DNA from: Arthrobacter sp. ES3-54
GTDB lineage: Bacteria; Actinomycetota; Actinomycetes; Actinomycetales; Micrococcaceae
Reading direction: 5' to 3'
Assembly: GCF_029504395.1 (NCBI RefSeq)
Contig: NZ_JAQFIF010000024.1
Location: 1 to 39,104, forward strand
DNA length: 39,104 nt
Shown: positions 1 to 7,080 of the stretch, piece after piece
Numbering within the stretch: position 1 is the stretch's first letter
How the letters are laid out: the number at the start of each line of letters is the position of its first letter
Translations under genes and position numbers: made by a program
The notes under the pieces: model-generated
The model's database searches: none
What the model was told of the DNA's origin: nothing
Seen by the model: only the letters and a program-made list of their open reading frames with translations

Positions 1-45
1 CGAAGAACTCAGTGCGCGCATCGAGGGAAAACACTCTGGCCATCT

Positions 46-68
46 AACGCTCCATCAATCAGAGCGTT
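46..68. terminator. small hairpin at left edge
   Basis: Inverted repeat AACGCTC (46-52) / GAGCGTT (62-68) with a 9-nt loop. It may end transcription of a gene whose body lies left of the window. No T-run follows, so the role is inferred from shape only. The 45 bases to its left are too short to assign to a protein. Confidence 0.3.
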
Positions 69-94
69 GCTGCGACCATATGACTCTGCCGCGC

Positions 95-132
95 TGAGAA
101 CCGCCCGAAGTGATAGCGCATCGGGGAAATCA
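95..132 (+). repeat. dispersed repeat family B, partial copy 1
   Basis: Right half of a dispersed element. The 25 bases at 108-132, starting AAGTGATAGCGCATCGGGG, are identical to 1360-1384. The preceding GCTGAGAACC also matches the second copy. The left arm (CTATCACTT) is not present here, so this copy is truncated or decayed. Confidence 0.7.
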
Positions 133-174
133 CGACGGCGCCCCTCACCTGCGACAGGTGAGGGGCGCCGTCGT
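132..174 (-). terminator. 19-bp hairpin terminator of the collagen-like gene
   Basis: Perfect 19-bp inverted repeat, 132-150 against 156-174, with a 5-nt loop (GCGAC). It lies just beyond the stop of the leftward collagen-like gene. There is no T-tract, as is common for high-GC actinobacterial terminators. It may also work on rightward transcripts. Confidence 0.75.
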
Positions 175-193
175 CTGTGGTTAGGTCACCCGG

Positions 194-1129
194 CTACTGG
201 ATGCAGGTCACGGATACCGAGAGGGCGTTTGCTTTGAGCTGGGTGACGGACCAGCCGGTGGGCTGACCCCCTCCGGCCACTACCGGCTGGCTGGCCACGA
301 CCTGGTTGCCGTTGCTGCTGTTGACCGAGAAGCCGCCGCCGGTGGCGACGTGGCCGGCCGGGCAGTTGGCTACGACAGTGAGCGTTGAGCCGCTGGCCGA
401 CGCGACACTCACACTGGTGGAAGCTGCGGCACCGGTTGCGCCGGTTGCACCCGTCGAACCCTTTGCACCTGCAGGGCCGACCGGTCCGACGGCACCCATG
501 GGGCCGGCAGCGCCGGTGGCACCGGTCTCGCCCTGAAGGCCGGCCTCCCCGGCAATGCCTGTGGCGCCGGTGTCGCCTTTGTCACCGGTATCGCCCTTCT
601 CGCCTTGGACGCCTTGGGCGCCCGTCTCACCTGTAGCACCTACGGCTCCTGTCTCGCCTGTGCTGCCCGTGGCCCCGGTATCGCCCTTGTCACCCGTATC
701 ACCCTTCTCGCCCTGGGCACCCGTTTCACCTGTGGCCCCCGTGGCACCCGTCTCGCCCGTGGCACCGGTCTCGCCTGTGGCCCCCATGGCACCGGTCTCG
801 CCTGTGGCACCGGTGTCACCCAGCAGGCCGGGCAGTCCCTGGATGCCCTGCGGACCCGCAATCCCCGGGATCCCCTGGGCACCGGTGGCGCCCTGGACGC
901 CCTGGACGTTCCAGGAGATCGCGGTTTCCTTCTTGGAATCGCACGAAGACCCCGCCGGGAGTACCCGCAGCTCGCCGCCGTTGTTGTTGTTGAAGCACCC
1001 CTTGATTTCCCCACCTGCCGACGTTGGAGTCGCCGCGAAAGCAGCAGAAACGGCGCCCGTTCCCAGAACGAGCGCCGCAGTGAGACACAGGACTTTTGGA
1101 CTTGTTTTGGCCATGCTGAATCGAGACAC
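194..1129 (-). CDS. secreted collagen-like Gly-X-Y repeat protein
   Basis: Predicted secreted protein of 311 residues. The order is a signal peptide (about residues 6-32, basic MAK start, hydrophobic core, AFAA cleavage region), a short globular segment with two Cys (C45, C63), an unbroken run of about 53 Gly-X-Y triplets (about residues 77-235, rich in GET, GAT, GDT and GDK), and a C-terminal domain of about 75 residues ending in Cys-Ile-Gln. Bacterial collagens form triple helices and usually act at the surface in adhesion or as structural fibres, so that role is by family. The GTG start at 1129 has GGGGG six bases upstream. ATG at residue 6 is the alternative. The repeats are nearly identical, so copy number may vary between strains. 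The C-terminal domain is unrecognised and could act as the trimerisation knob. Confidence 0.85.
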   Translation of the reverse strand: MSRFSMAKTSPKVLCLTAALVLGTGAVSAAFAATPTSAGGEIKGCFNNNNGGELRVLPAGSSCDSKKETAISWNVQGVQGATGAQGIPGIAGPQGIQGLPGLLGDTGATGETGAMGATGETGATGETGATGATGETGAQGEKGDTGDKGDTGATGSTGETGAVGATGETGAQGVQGEKGDTGDKGDTGATGIAGEAGLQGETGATGAAGPMGAVGPVGPAGAKGSTGATGATGAAASTSVSVASASGSTLTVVANCPAGHVATGGGFSVNSSNGNQVVASQPVVAGGGQPTGWSVTQLKANALSVSVTCIQ

Positions 1130-1210
1130 GTAGAACCCCCGGAAGATGCGAAGAATGAATGAGACTGCGCCAGACTATGGCCCATTCCACAACTTGCACC
1201 GGCGCGGAAA

Positions 1211-1295
1211 TACCTGACTTTCGGCCCGGCAGTACCTGACTTTCGGCCCGAGTACTCGCTTTGCGGGTCCGACTACTTGGTTTAGCCGGAAAAGC
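1211..1295 (-). repeat. four degenerate 20-22 bp direct repeats upstream of the collagen-like gene
   Basis: Repeat starts lie at 1211, 1233, 1253 and 1274. The first two share TACCTGACTTTCGGCCCG exactly. The third (TACTCGCTTTGCGGGTCCGA) and fourth (TACTTGGTTTAGCCGG) are degraded versions. The array is 80-165 bases upstream of the collagen-like start codon, a position that fits a multi-site activator or repressor region. The period of about two helical turns would put bound proteins on one DNA face. Function is inferred. Confidence 0.6.
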
Positions 1296-1320
1296 CGCTA
1301 CGCGCCGGCCACTCGATGCC

Positions 1321-1384
1321 CTATCACTTCAGGCTGTTCTGAGGGCTGAGAACCACTCCAAGTGATAGCGCATCGGGGAAATCA
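1321..1384. repeat. dispersed repeat family B, copy 2 (full hairpin)
   Basis: Outer stem CTATCACTT (1321-1329) / AAGTGATAG (1360-1368) with nested stem GTTCT (1336-1340) / AGAAC (1349-1353), followed by CGCATCGGGG. It lies 35 bases beyond the stop of leftward purN, where it could act as terminator or 3' stabiliser. The 25 bases from 1360 are identical to 108-132. Compare the third copy at 28443-28501, whose outer stem has a compensatory change. Confidence 0.75.
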
Positions 1385-1418
1385 GGCAGGGGGCCAGACA
1401 GGGAATCAGGCGGGCGGG

Positions 1419-1997
1419 TTAGGCAGGGGCGTGCCGGGCCGCGGCCAGGGATGCCAGGGTGGAGACCAGGAGCCGGCGCTCCACGACCTTGATGCGCTCG
1501 TGCAGGGATTCCTCGGTCTCGCCGTCCCCGATCGCCACGGCTTCCTGCGCGATGATGGGGCCGGTATCCACCCCGGCGTCGGCCCAGTGCACCGTGCAGC
1601 CGGTGACCTTCACACCGTAGGCCAGCGCGTCGCGGACACCGTGGGCGCCGGGGAAGGACGGCAGCAGCGCCGGGTGCGTGTTGAGGTATTTGCCGCCAAA
1701 CGCGTCGATGAAGTCCGCGCTGACAATCCGCATGAAGCCTGAGGACACCACCACATCCGGGGCGAAGCCGGCGACAGCCTCGGTCAGGGCCGCGTTCCAG
1801 GCCGCCCGGTCCGGGTAGGCCTTGAAGTCCACCACGAACGTGGGGATGCCAGCGGCGGCGGAGCGCTCCACCCCGAAAGTCCCCGACCGGTCGGCGCCGA
1901 CGGCGGCGATCTCGACGTCGAGCGCGCCGGACTTAACGGCATCGATAACTGCCTGGAGGTTGGAACCGGTGCCGGAAACAAGGACTACTATGCGCAT
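1419..1997 (-). CDS. purN: phosphoribosylglycinamide formyltransferase
   Basis: Third step of de novo purine synthesis: transfers the formyl group of 10-formyltetrahydrofolate to glycinamide ribonucleotide. The 192 residues match the usual length. The N-terminal VLVSGTGSNLQA phosphate-binding loop and the catalytic triad N106, H108 (LNTHPALLP) and D144 (VDTGP) are all present at the same numbers as in the E. coli enzyme. ATG at 1997 is preceded closely by AGGA. The C-terminal tail after about residue 180 is Ala-rich and variable. purH, often the next gene in related genomes, is not visible here: the downstream side holds a repeat and the collagen-like gene. The rightward membrane-protein gene starts 40 bases away, so the promoter region is short and divergent. 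Confidence 0.95.
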   Translation of the reverse strand: MRIVVLVSGTGSNLQAVIDAVKSGALDVEIAAVGADRSGTFGVERSAAAGIPTFVVDFKAYPDRAAWNAALTEAVAGFAPDVVVSSGFMRIVSADFIDAFGGKYLNTHPALLPSFPGAHGVRDALAYGVKVTGCTVHWADAGVDTGPIIAQEAVAIGDGETEESLHERIKVVERRLLVSTLASLAAARHAPA

Positions 1998-2036
1998 GGT
2001 CCTAGCTTATGGGGCCGCTCGCGTAGGCTGGAAAAC

Positions 2037-2468
2037 ATGAATTCCCCCACGGACTCCGGCAGCGGCCAGCCGGGCCGGCATCCGCGCGGCCAGGCGGTCC
2101 AAGAATCCACGCGGCTGACCCACACCCTGTTCCGGCTGTTTATCGTCGCGGTCCTGGGCTCGTTCTTCGTCTTCCAGCTCGACGTGAGCTACCTGTGGCT
2201 GACGGCCCTGCTCACGGCGGCCGCGATTGTGCTGGGCATCGTGGTGCTGATCCGGGCGGCGAAGTACAAGGAATCGCGGCTGGTCCTGTTCGGCACGATT
2301 TCCGGGCTGGTGGTTTCAGCGGTGATGCTGCTGGTGATCCTGGCCTCGACGCTGTTCTTCAACCAGATCCGCGACTACCAGCAGTGCGTCCGCCACGCCC
2401 TGACGCAGCAGGCAACCTCGGAATGCCGGACGCAGCTGGAGAACTCCATGCCGACGCAGCTGCGCTAG
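2037..2468 (+). CDS. small integral membrane protein, unknown function
   Basis: 143-residue protein not recognised beyond topology. The N-terminus (1-28) is polar. Three hydrophobic segments follow at about residues 30-48, 50-75 and 83-107, then a short polar tail with two cysteines (YQQCVRH, SECRTQ) probably outside the membrane. Its start is 40 bases from the divergent purN start, and it converges with the DUF6350 gene, whose stop lies 33 bases past its own. The purN - small membrane protein - DUF6350 arrangement looks conserved in Micrococcaceae as I recall it, which suggests a housekeeping envelope role, but no function can be given. Confidence 0.8.
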   Translation: MNSPTDSGSGQPGRHPRGQAVQESTRLTHTLFRLFIVAVLGSFFVFQLDVSYLWLTALLTAAAIVLGIVVLIRAAKYKESRLVLFGTISGLVVSAVMLLVILASTLFFNQIRDYQQCVRHALTQQATSECRTQLENSMPTQLR

Positions 2469-2501
2469 CAGCTGCCCTCGGAGTGCGTCAGAGAGAAGCT
2501 G

Positions 2502-3821
2502 TCAGCGGCTGTTGACCGTCTCCAGGTCCGCCTCGCGCAGCTTCTGCTGGCGTTCCAGCCAGGGTCCGGCCGCATAGCCGATCACGACGCCGATCCCCAC
2601 CTCCGCGGCCACGAACAGTGCCATGCGGAGCGGATCGGGCCCGATCTCCGTCAGCCGCCCGATGCCGGCCGAGCCGCGGGCCAGCCAGGCGAGCCCCGCC
2701 GCGAGCAGCCCGGCCACGGAGCCGATCACCGCGCCCAGCACCAGGGTGGAGGCCGCGGCGGTAAACCAGCGGGCCCGGATCTTGATGGACAGCCATTCGT
2801 CGAAGTGGTTTTCGCCTTCGCGCAGGAACCACCAGCCGGCCAGCGCCCCGGCCAGCGTCGGAACCACCAGGGCCACGAAGCCGAAGTCGAGCGAGCCTGA
2901 CGGAAGCGCGGCGAACACCGGAACGGACGGCAGCGGGCCGACGGCGGTCCCGAGCGGCCCGGCCAGCGAGCCGACGCCGAGGGCGAACCCCGAGCCGGAG
3001 ATCCAGGCCAGGGCAAACACGACGAGGTTGGGCAGGAAGCCAAGCTGCACGATGGCGAGCACGCCGCCGCCCATCGCGCCGGCGTCGAGCCCTTCATAGA
3101 CGGCGACCACGAGGTTCCAGTGAATAAAGAGGTCGACGGCGAGCAGCGCCGCCGACATCGCCAGGCTCGCCATCAGCGCCACCGATCCGGCCTTGATGGC
3201 CGAGCCAAGGTAGGACCCGGCCCAGCGGGAGTGCTGGCTGGTGCGGGACAGCCAGGCCACGGCGTCGACGCCGATCAGCCGGCTCCAAGAGCCTGCCTCG
3301 CGGCGCGCGCCCACCACCATGCCGAGCCCGAATGGAATGAGGGGAATGAACGCGGCAGCCCAGAGACTGATGCCGACGTCGGCCGCGCGGCAGACGAAGC
3401 CAGTAGTGATCCCGAACGCCGCGTACATCAGCCAGGACCCGAGCAGCGCCTGCCAGAGCTGGTCCGTGTAGGAGGCGCGGGCCAGGCGCCGTCCGGCTCG
3501 CCATGCGAGCAGGAATGGGATGAGGGCCAGACCCAGCGGGATAAGCGAGAGCGTGCCGGATTCCGGGTACGCGGCGGACCCTGCGCCTGGGGTGTCCAGC
3601 AGCAAGGGCACGCCGTGGATCAGCAGCCAGGCCTGGCCGGCCAGGCGGGCCAGGACGTCGAATCCGCTGTGCTGGAATCCGGCCGTGGCCCAGACCATGA
3701 CGATCGGCGCCACCACCACCAAGGCGGAAATGACGGCGGCCTGGGCGGACTCGAGGGCACCCTGCAGCCACAGGGGCATGGGAAGGCCACGTTGTCCGGT
3801 CTGATCAGCGCGCAGTTTCAT
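2502..3821 (-). CDS. DUF6350 / PerM-like polytopic membrane protein
   Basis: Multi-pass membrane protein of about 439 residues with roughly nine hydrophobic segments spread over the length and a short cytoplasmic C-terminus. Pattern and neighbours (purN) fit the actinobacterial DUF6350 family, which includes the mycobacterial PerM protein linked to cell-division protein stability under stress. Function is by family only. I prefer ATG at 3821 (MKLRADQTG) because the family motif GLPMPLWLQGA follows about 14 residues later. An in-frame ATG at 3872 would add 17 residues without helix-forming or conserved character. It is convergent with the small membrane protein on its left. Confidence 0.8.
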   Translation of the reverse strand: MKLRADQTGQRGLPMPLWLQGALESAQAAVISALVVVAPIVMVWATAGFQHSGFDVLARLAGQAWLLIHGVPLLLDTPGAGSAAYPESGTLSLIPLGLALIPFLLAWRAGRRLARASYTDQLWQALLGSWLMYAAFGITTGFVCRAADVGISLWAAAFIPLIPFGLGMVVGARREAGSWSRLIGVDAVAWLSRTSQHSRWAGSYLGSAIKAGSVALMASLAMSAALLAVDLFIHWNLVVAVYEGLDAGAMGGGVLAIVQLGFLPNLVVFALAWISGSGFALGVGSLAGPLGTAVGPLPSVPVFAALPSGSLDFGFVALVVPTLAGALAGWWFLREGENHFDEWLSIKIRARWFTAAASTLVLGAVIGSVAGLLAAGLAWLARGSAGIGRLTEIGPDPLRMALFVAAEVGIGVVIGYAAGPWLERQQKLREADLETVNSR

Positions 3822-3975
3822 CGAGATCCATGGTGCCACGGGCCCGGCATCCGGCCGGTTTCCGACAGGCACATTGCCCAGATCCGCCGTATTCGCCGTC
3901 CGGGCCTCCCGGCGCTTTTTCCAGACCCGGGTCGTAAAATTGTTAGTGTCCGCAATCAGTGGTTGGAGGCAGAAA

Positions 3976-4461
3976 ATGACTACCGCATCTCCCCATGCGC
4001 ATGGCGTTCATTTTGGTCGGACAGATGTACAGAACGTTGGCATGGGTGTGGGTATCGTCCTGATCGTCGTGGGCATCTTGGGGTTCATCCCCGGCATCAC
4101 TACGAACTACAGCGAACTGAGGTTCTTCGGGCCTGATTCCAAGGCCCTGTTCCTAGGCCTGTTCCAGGTGTCGATGTTGCTGAACATCGTTCAGCTCGCG
4201 ATCGGCGCCACCGGCCTGACCATGTCCCGGACTGCCCTGGGCGCCCGGAATTTCCTCATGGGCTCCGGTCTGCTGTACATCGTCCTTAGCATTTACGGTT
4301 TCATCGTCGGCTTGGATTCGGCGGCCAACTTCCTGTCGCTGAACACCATGGACAATTGGGCCTTCATGGTAATGGGCATAGTAATGGCCGGCGCAGGCTG
4401 GCTGATGACGAGGCACCTTGAAGAAGACGTAGAGACCCGGTCATCAACCCCCGGGACATAG
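3976..4461 (+). CDS. DUF4383 family four-helix membrane protein
   Basis: 161 residues with four membrane segments (about 22-42, 68-90, 97-120 and 127-147). The signature between helices 1 and 2, PGITTNYSELRFFGPDSKA, then LFQVSMLLNIVQLAIGATGL, matches DUF4383, a common actinobacterial family of unknown role. The ATG at 3976 has GGAGG six bases upstream, which decides this start over a longer frame opening at 3874. A His-containing N-terminus and an acidic C-terminus (LEEDVET) flank the helices. It appears monocistronic with its own terminator at 4513-4554. Confidence 0.88.
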   Translation: MTTASPHAHGVHFGRTDVQNVGMGVGIVLIVVGILGFIPGITTNYSELRFFGPDSKALFLGLFQVSMLLNIVQLAIGATGLTMSRTALGARNFLMGSGLLYIVLSIYGFIVGLDSAANFLSLNTMDNWAFMVMGIVMAGAGWLMTRHLEEDVETRSSTPGT

Positions 4462-4512
4462 GGAGCCGCGAATGAGTAACGTTTCATAGTATTCAGAAAA
4501 TTCGTACTACCT

Positions 4513-4558
4513 GCTGGTGCAGTGGTTTAGCGGAAACGCGGCGGCTGCACCAGCTTTT
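4513..4558 (+). terminator. hairpin plus T-run after the DUF4383 gene
   Basis: Perfect 10-bp inverted repeat GCTGGTGCAG (4513-4522) / CTGCACCAGC (4545-4554) followed directly by TTTT. The 22-nt loop can pair further. This is the most canonical Rho-independent terminator in the window. Confidence 0.75.
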
Positions 4559-4642
4559 CTGTGTGCCCGGTTTCTGTTCGGCACAGGTACCGACGGCGGC
4601 GCCGGCACCGCGTCCGGCGACGGCGGCACGCCCCGCGCGCAT

Positions 4643-4671
4643 GAAGGCCGGGACTCTTGGTCCCGGCCTTC
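4643..4671. terminator. 11-bp hairpin between convergent genes
   Basis: GAAGGCCGGGA (4643-4653) / TCCCGGCCTTC (4661-4671) with a 7-nt loop. It lies between the convergent DUF4383 and deaminase-like genes, where it can stop transcription from either side. Confidence 0.6.
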
Positions 4672-4709
4672 AGTGAGCCATGCAGGGTTGCGGTCGTGGC
4701 CCCCATGCT

Positions 4710-4775
4710 CCCAACTGACTAGCAGCAGGGGCCGTTCTGAGGGCTCAAAACGGCCCCTGCTGCGAGCCAGTTGGG
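4710..4775. repeat. dispersed repeat family A, copy 1 (66-bp two-stage hairpin)
   Basis: Outer stem CCCAACTG (4710-4717) / CAGTTGGG (4768-4775). Inner 15-bp stem GCAGCAGGGGCCGTT (4722-4736) / AACGGCCCCTGCTGC (4749-4763). Loop CTGAGGGCTCAA. A second 66-bp copy lies at 38935-39000. This copy starts 8 bases past the deaminase stop, so it can serve as that operon's terminator or 3' end. Confidence 0.85.
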
Positions 4776-4783
4776 CCGACGTG

Positions 4784-5281
4784 CTAGGTGGTGCTGTCCT
4801 CCACGCGGGGCGGAAGGGTGTCCCACTCCGTTTCCGCGGCCCGCATCCAGGGAAATGGCAGCAGTTCCTTGATCCGGACCTTCCCCACTTCGCCCTCGGC
4901 ATCGACCAGGACGGAGGTCTCGGTTCCGTATGAACGCAGCAGTTCCCGGCAGAGGCCACAGGGGTTCGTGACCTGGGGTTGTCCCTGCCCGTCCATGCTG
5001 ACGGCCACCACGGAGTGGATTGATGCCTCCTGCGCCATGCGGGCATTGGCGAGGGCGCTGGATTCGGCGCACACATTGATGCGCTTTGCGCCAATGTGCA
5101 GTCCGAGGTAAATAGCCCCCGACTCACCCCGCATGGCCGCGGCCACCCGGTGGTTCTCGCTGTGATGGGCGGTCAGCAACAGCCCACGCGCTGCCTCGTA
5201 AAGCTCCACGTCTGACACGCTGAGGTCAAAGGAGATCACTTTTGCCTCCACGCCTCTTCCGTCCGGGCGAATCGCGTCCAT
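4784..5281 (-). CDS. cytidine-deaminase-like zinc hydrolase
   Basis: 165-residue member of the cytidine deaminase fold (CDA/blasticidin-S deaminase side of the superfamily). The zinc ligands and proton-shuttling Glu are visible: C71-A-E73 (CAESSALANA) and C108/C111 (NPCGLCRE). It would hydrolytically deaminate a nucleoside or base-like substrate. Cytidine is the default but is not shown by sequence. It is 20-30 residues longer than compact CDAs, mainly at the N-terminus and through a C-terminal tail (KELLPFPWMRAAETE). I chose ATG at 5281 with GGGA eight bases upstream; an in-frame GTG at 5293 sits too close to its GGAAA. The transporter gene ends about 65 bases upstream on the same strand, so the two probably form one transcript. 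Confidence 0.85.
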   Translation of the reverse strand: MDAIRPDGRGVEAKVISFDLSVSDVELYEAARGLLLTAHHSENHRVAAAMRGESGAIYLGLHIGAKRINVCAESSALANARMAQEASIHSVVAVSMDGQGQPQVTNPCGLCRELLRSYGTETSVLVDAEGEVGKVRIKELLPFPWMRAAETEWDTLPPRVEDSTT

Positions 5282-5346
5282 GAGGGTTCCCACTTTCCGT
5301 TTTCACTGTCCTGGCGTTGTTACCGGCACGTTCTTCACTGCAGTTC

Positions 5347-6651
5347 TTACCTGCCGATGAAGATGCCGTTTTTCTTCCGGGCGAGCAGGTAGAAGACGAT
5401 GCTGAGCGTCGACAGGACAGCCACGTACACGGGGAAGATCCAGGACGCGTTCACGGACTGGAGCCAGACCAGGAGGTAGGAGGCCGTGCCGCCGAAGAGG
5501 GCGACGCCCAGGCCGTAGCCGAGGGCAGTTCCGGCGCCGCGGATAGTCTTCGGCATGAGGGAGCTGCAGACGACGTTGTACAGGGTCATGTTCAGGACCA
5601 GCACGACGGAACCGCCGAGGAGGACGGCCGCGAAGCCGGCGATGCCGGGCTTGACGTACATCAGCATCAGGAAGACGGACGGAATGGACAGCGCGCGGGT
5701 GATCAGGAACCACTTGGAGATCGACTTGCCATCGCAGACCTTGCTGATGATGAGGCTTCCGATAACCAGCACGACGCCGAGGACAGTGGTGAGCGCGAAG
5801 ACAGCGGTCGCGTCTTCCTTGAAGCCGCTGCGGGCCGCCGTCGGCAGGCCCGTGTTCCAGGCGTAGTTGTACGCCTGCGCTGCTCCGACGACGAACGTGA
5901 TGGCCAGCACGCTGAGCCAGTGCTTGCGCACTCCGCCCCAGACCTTTTTCGCGGAGTTGTCCGCCAGCTCCTCGGGCTTCATGGTTTCCGGAAGCGTCCG
6001 GCGAAGGTAGACAACGACAAAGCCGAAGGCCGCGCCGACGACGAACGGCACACGCCAGCCCCAGTCGGCCATAACGGCTCCGCCGAGCATCAGGGATGAC
6101 AACCAGCTGACAAGCGAGGCGAGCAGGATGCCCGCGTTGACGTAGAAGGAGATGATGCCGGCAACAAAGCCCTCGCGCCCCTCGGGGACGAGTTCGACCG
6201 CGTGGGCGGTGGACAGCGGAGCTTCAACACCCGTGGAGATGCCCTGGATGATGCGGCAGACCAGCAGGATGACGCCGGCGGCGGCACCGATCTGGTCGTA
6301 GGTGGGGCACAGGGCAATGACCAGGGTGGTGCCGGCCATCATCATGATGGACCAGAGCATTACCCGGCGTCGTCCGATCCGGTCGGCCAGGGTGCCGAGC
6401 ATGATTCCGCCCAGCGGACGGAATGCGAAGCCGACGGCGAAGACTGCAAGCGCGCTCAGCGTTGCGGCAACGGGGTCCTGCGACGGGAAAAACTTTGGCC
6501 CGATGAAAGCCGACAGAAGGCCAAAGACCATCCAGTCGTACCACTCCAGGGTGTTCCCGAGCCCGAGGCCCAGCAGCCCGCGGCGTACTTCCGGAGAGAG
6601 CCGGGACTTCCGGCCGCCCTCTACGTCAATCTTGACGACAGTGTCAGTCAT
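5347..6651 (-). CDS. MFS transporter, metabolite:H+ symporter (MHS) type
   Basis: 434-residue, 12-helix major facilitator. LGNTLEWYDWMVFGLL near the N-terminus, the loop 2-3 signature GTLADRIGRRRVM and RIIQGISTGVEAPLS in helix 4 are typical of the MHS/KgtP-ProP group, which imports organic acids or zwitterions with protons. ATG at 6651 is preceded by AAGGAA. The C-terminus is short (ARKKNGIFIGR). It heads a two-gene leftward unit with the deaminase and diverges from the regulator and enzyme operon, so import of that operon's substrate is a reasonable inference. Its own promoter is not evident close upstream. The strong leftward promoter at 7053-7080 is nearly 400 bases away, beyond a regulator remnant. 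Confidence 0.88.
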   Translation of the reverse strand: MTDTVVKIDVEGGRKSRLSPEVRRGLLGLGLGNTLEWYDWMVFGLLSAFIGPKFFPSQDPVAATLSALAVFAVGFAFRPLGGIMLGTLADRIGRRRVMLWSIMMMAGTTLVIALCPTYDQIGAAAGVILLVCRIIQGISTGVEAPLSTAHAVELVPEGREGFVAGIISFYVNAGILLASLVSWLSSLMLGGAVMADWGWRVPFVVGAAFGFVVVYLRRTLPETMKPEELADNSAKKVWGGVRKHWLSVLAITFVVGAAQAYNYAWNTGLPTAARSGFKEDATAVFALTTVLGVVLVIGSLIISKVCDGKSISKWFLITRALSIPSVFLMLMYVKPGIAGFAAVLLGGSVVLVLNMTLYNVVCSSLMPKTIRGAGTALGYGLGVALFGGTASYLLVWLQSVNASWIFPVYVAVLSTLSIVFYLLARKKNGIFIGR

Positions 6652-6772
6652 GATACTTTTCCTTCCCCCTCGCCTTCGGGGCGCGGGAGGGTACGGATCA
6701 CCGGCGGACGCCCTCGTGGGGTCGGCGGTGATCGAAACTATCGTTTGGCTTGGTCCGCAGGGCGGGACCGGG

Positions 6773-7045
6773 TCACCACATGGGAGGTGAGTTAGCCCAG
6801 ATAGCTACGCGTGCCTCTTCGTAGCGATTGAATGCAAACGGGCCATCCAGCTCGGCAACAAGGGACGGATCGCTAAGGAACGCGCCTCTAGTTTACCGGC
6901 CGACATCAGGCTTGCGGATGGCTTGGCAGATGCCACTGCCTCAGCACAAGGGAGCGATCACGAACGCGGGCCGGGCGCACCTTCCGCCAGAAGGTGGTTG
7001 CGCCCCACTCCTGTTCGCTAAGCGTCGAACTCTTAGTGGTGCGGC
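6773..7045 (-). pseudogene. decayed second copy of the XRE-cupin regulator
   Basis: Read leftward, the last codons before the stop at 6773-6775 give RYEEARVAIWANSPPMW. The intact regulator ends SYEEVCVAIWVNAPHAW: 10 of 16 residues from YEE onward are identical, and the DNA is similarly close. Upstream the frame is open for only about 34 codons and resembles the cupin poorly. The middle carries no recognisable HTH. The 5' side has a promoter nearly identical to that of the intact gene, followed by similar leader bases. Together these look like both ends of an inverted duplicate whose middle was deleted or replaced. A hairpin at 6973-7005 lies inside. The scar separates the leftward promoter from the transporter gene, which may now use it with a long leader. 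Confidence 0.6.
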
Positions 7046-7080
7046 TCACACAACTATATTGAAGATCTTCACAGAGTCAA
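7046..7080 (-). promoter_or_regulatory. leftward promoter with TGAAGATCTTCA operator
   Basis: Read leftward: -35 TTGACT (7075-7080), 16-base spacer, -10 TATAGT (7053-7058). Inside the spacer is a perfect 12-base palindrome TGAAGATCTTCA (7060-7071). The whole block is an inverted near-copy of the rightward promoter at 7272-7299. A repressor on the palindrome would occlude RNA polymerase. It points into the regulator remnant and then to the transporter gene. Confidence 0.7.

Noticed and set aside
424..900. CRISPR-like periodicity
   Set aside because: Period is 9 and multiples, in frame, with no spacers: it is Gly-X-Y coding sequence.
555..1133. Long proline-rich frame on the + strand
   Set aside because: Exact antisense of the Gly-X-Y repeats; Pro-Val runs are the mirror of GGN codons. 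No ribosome site.
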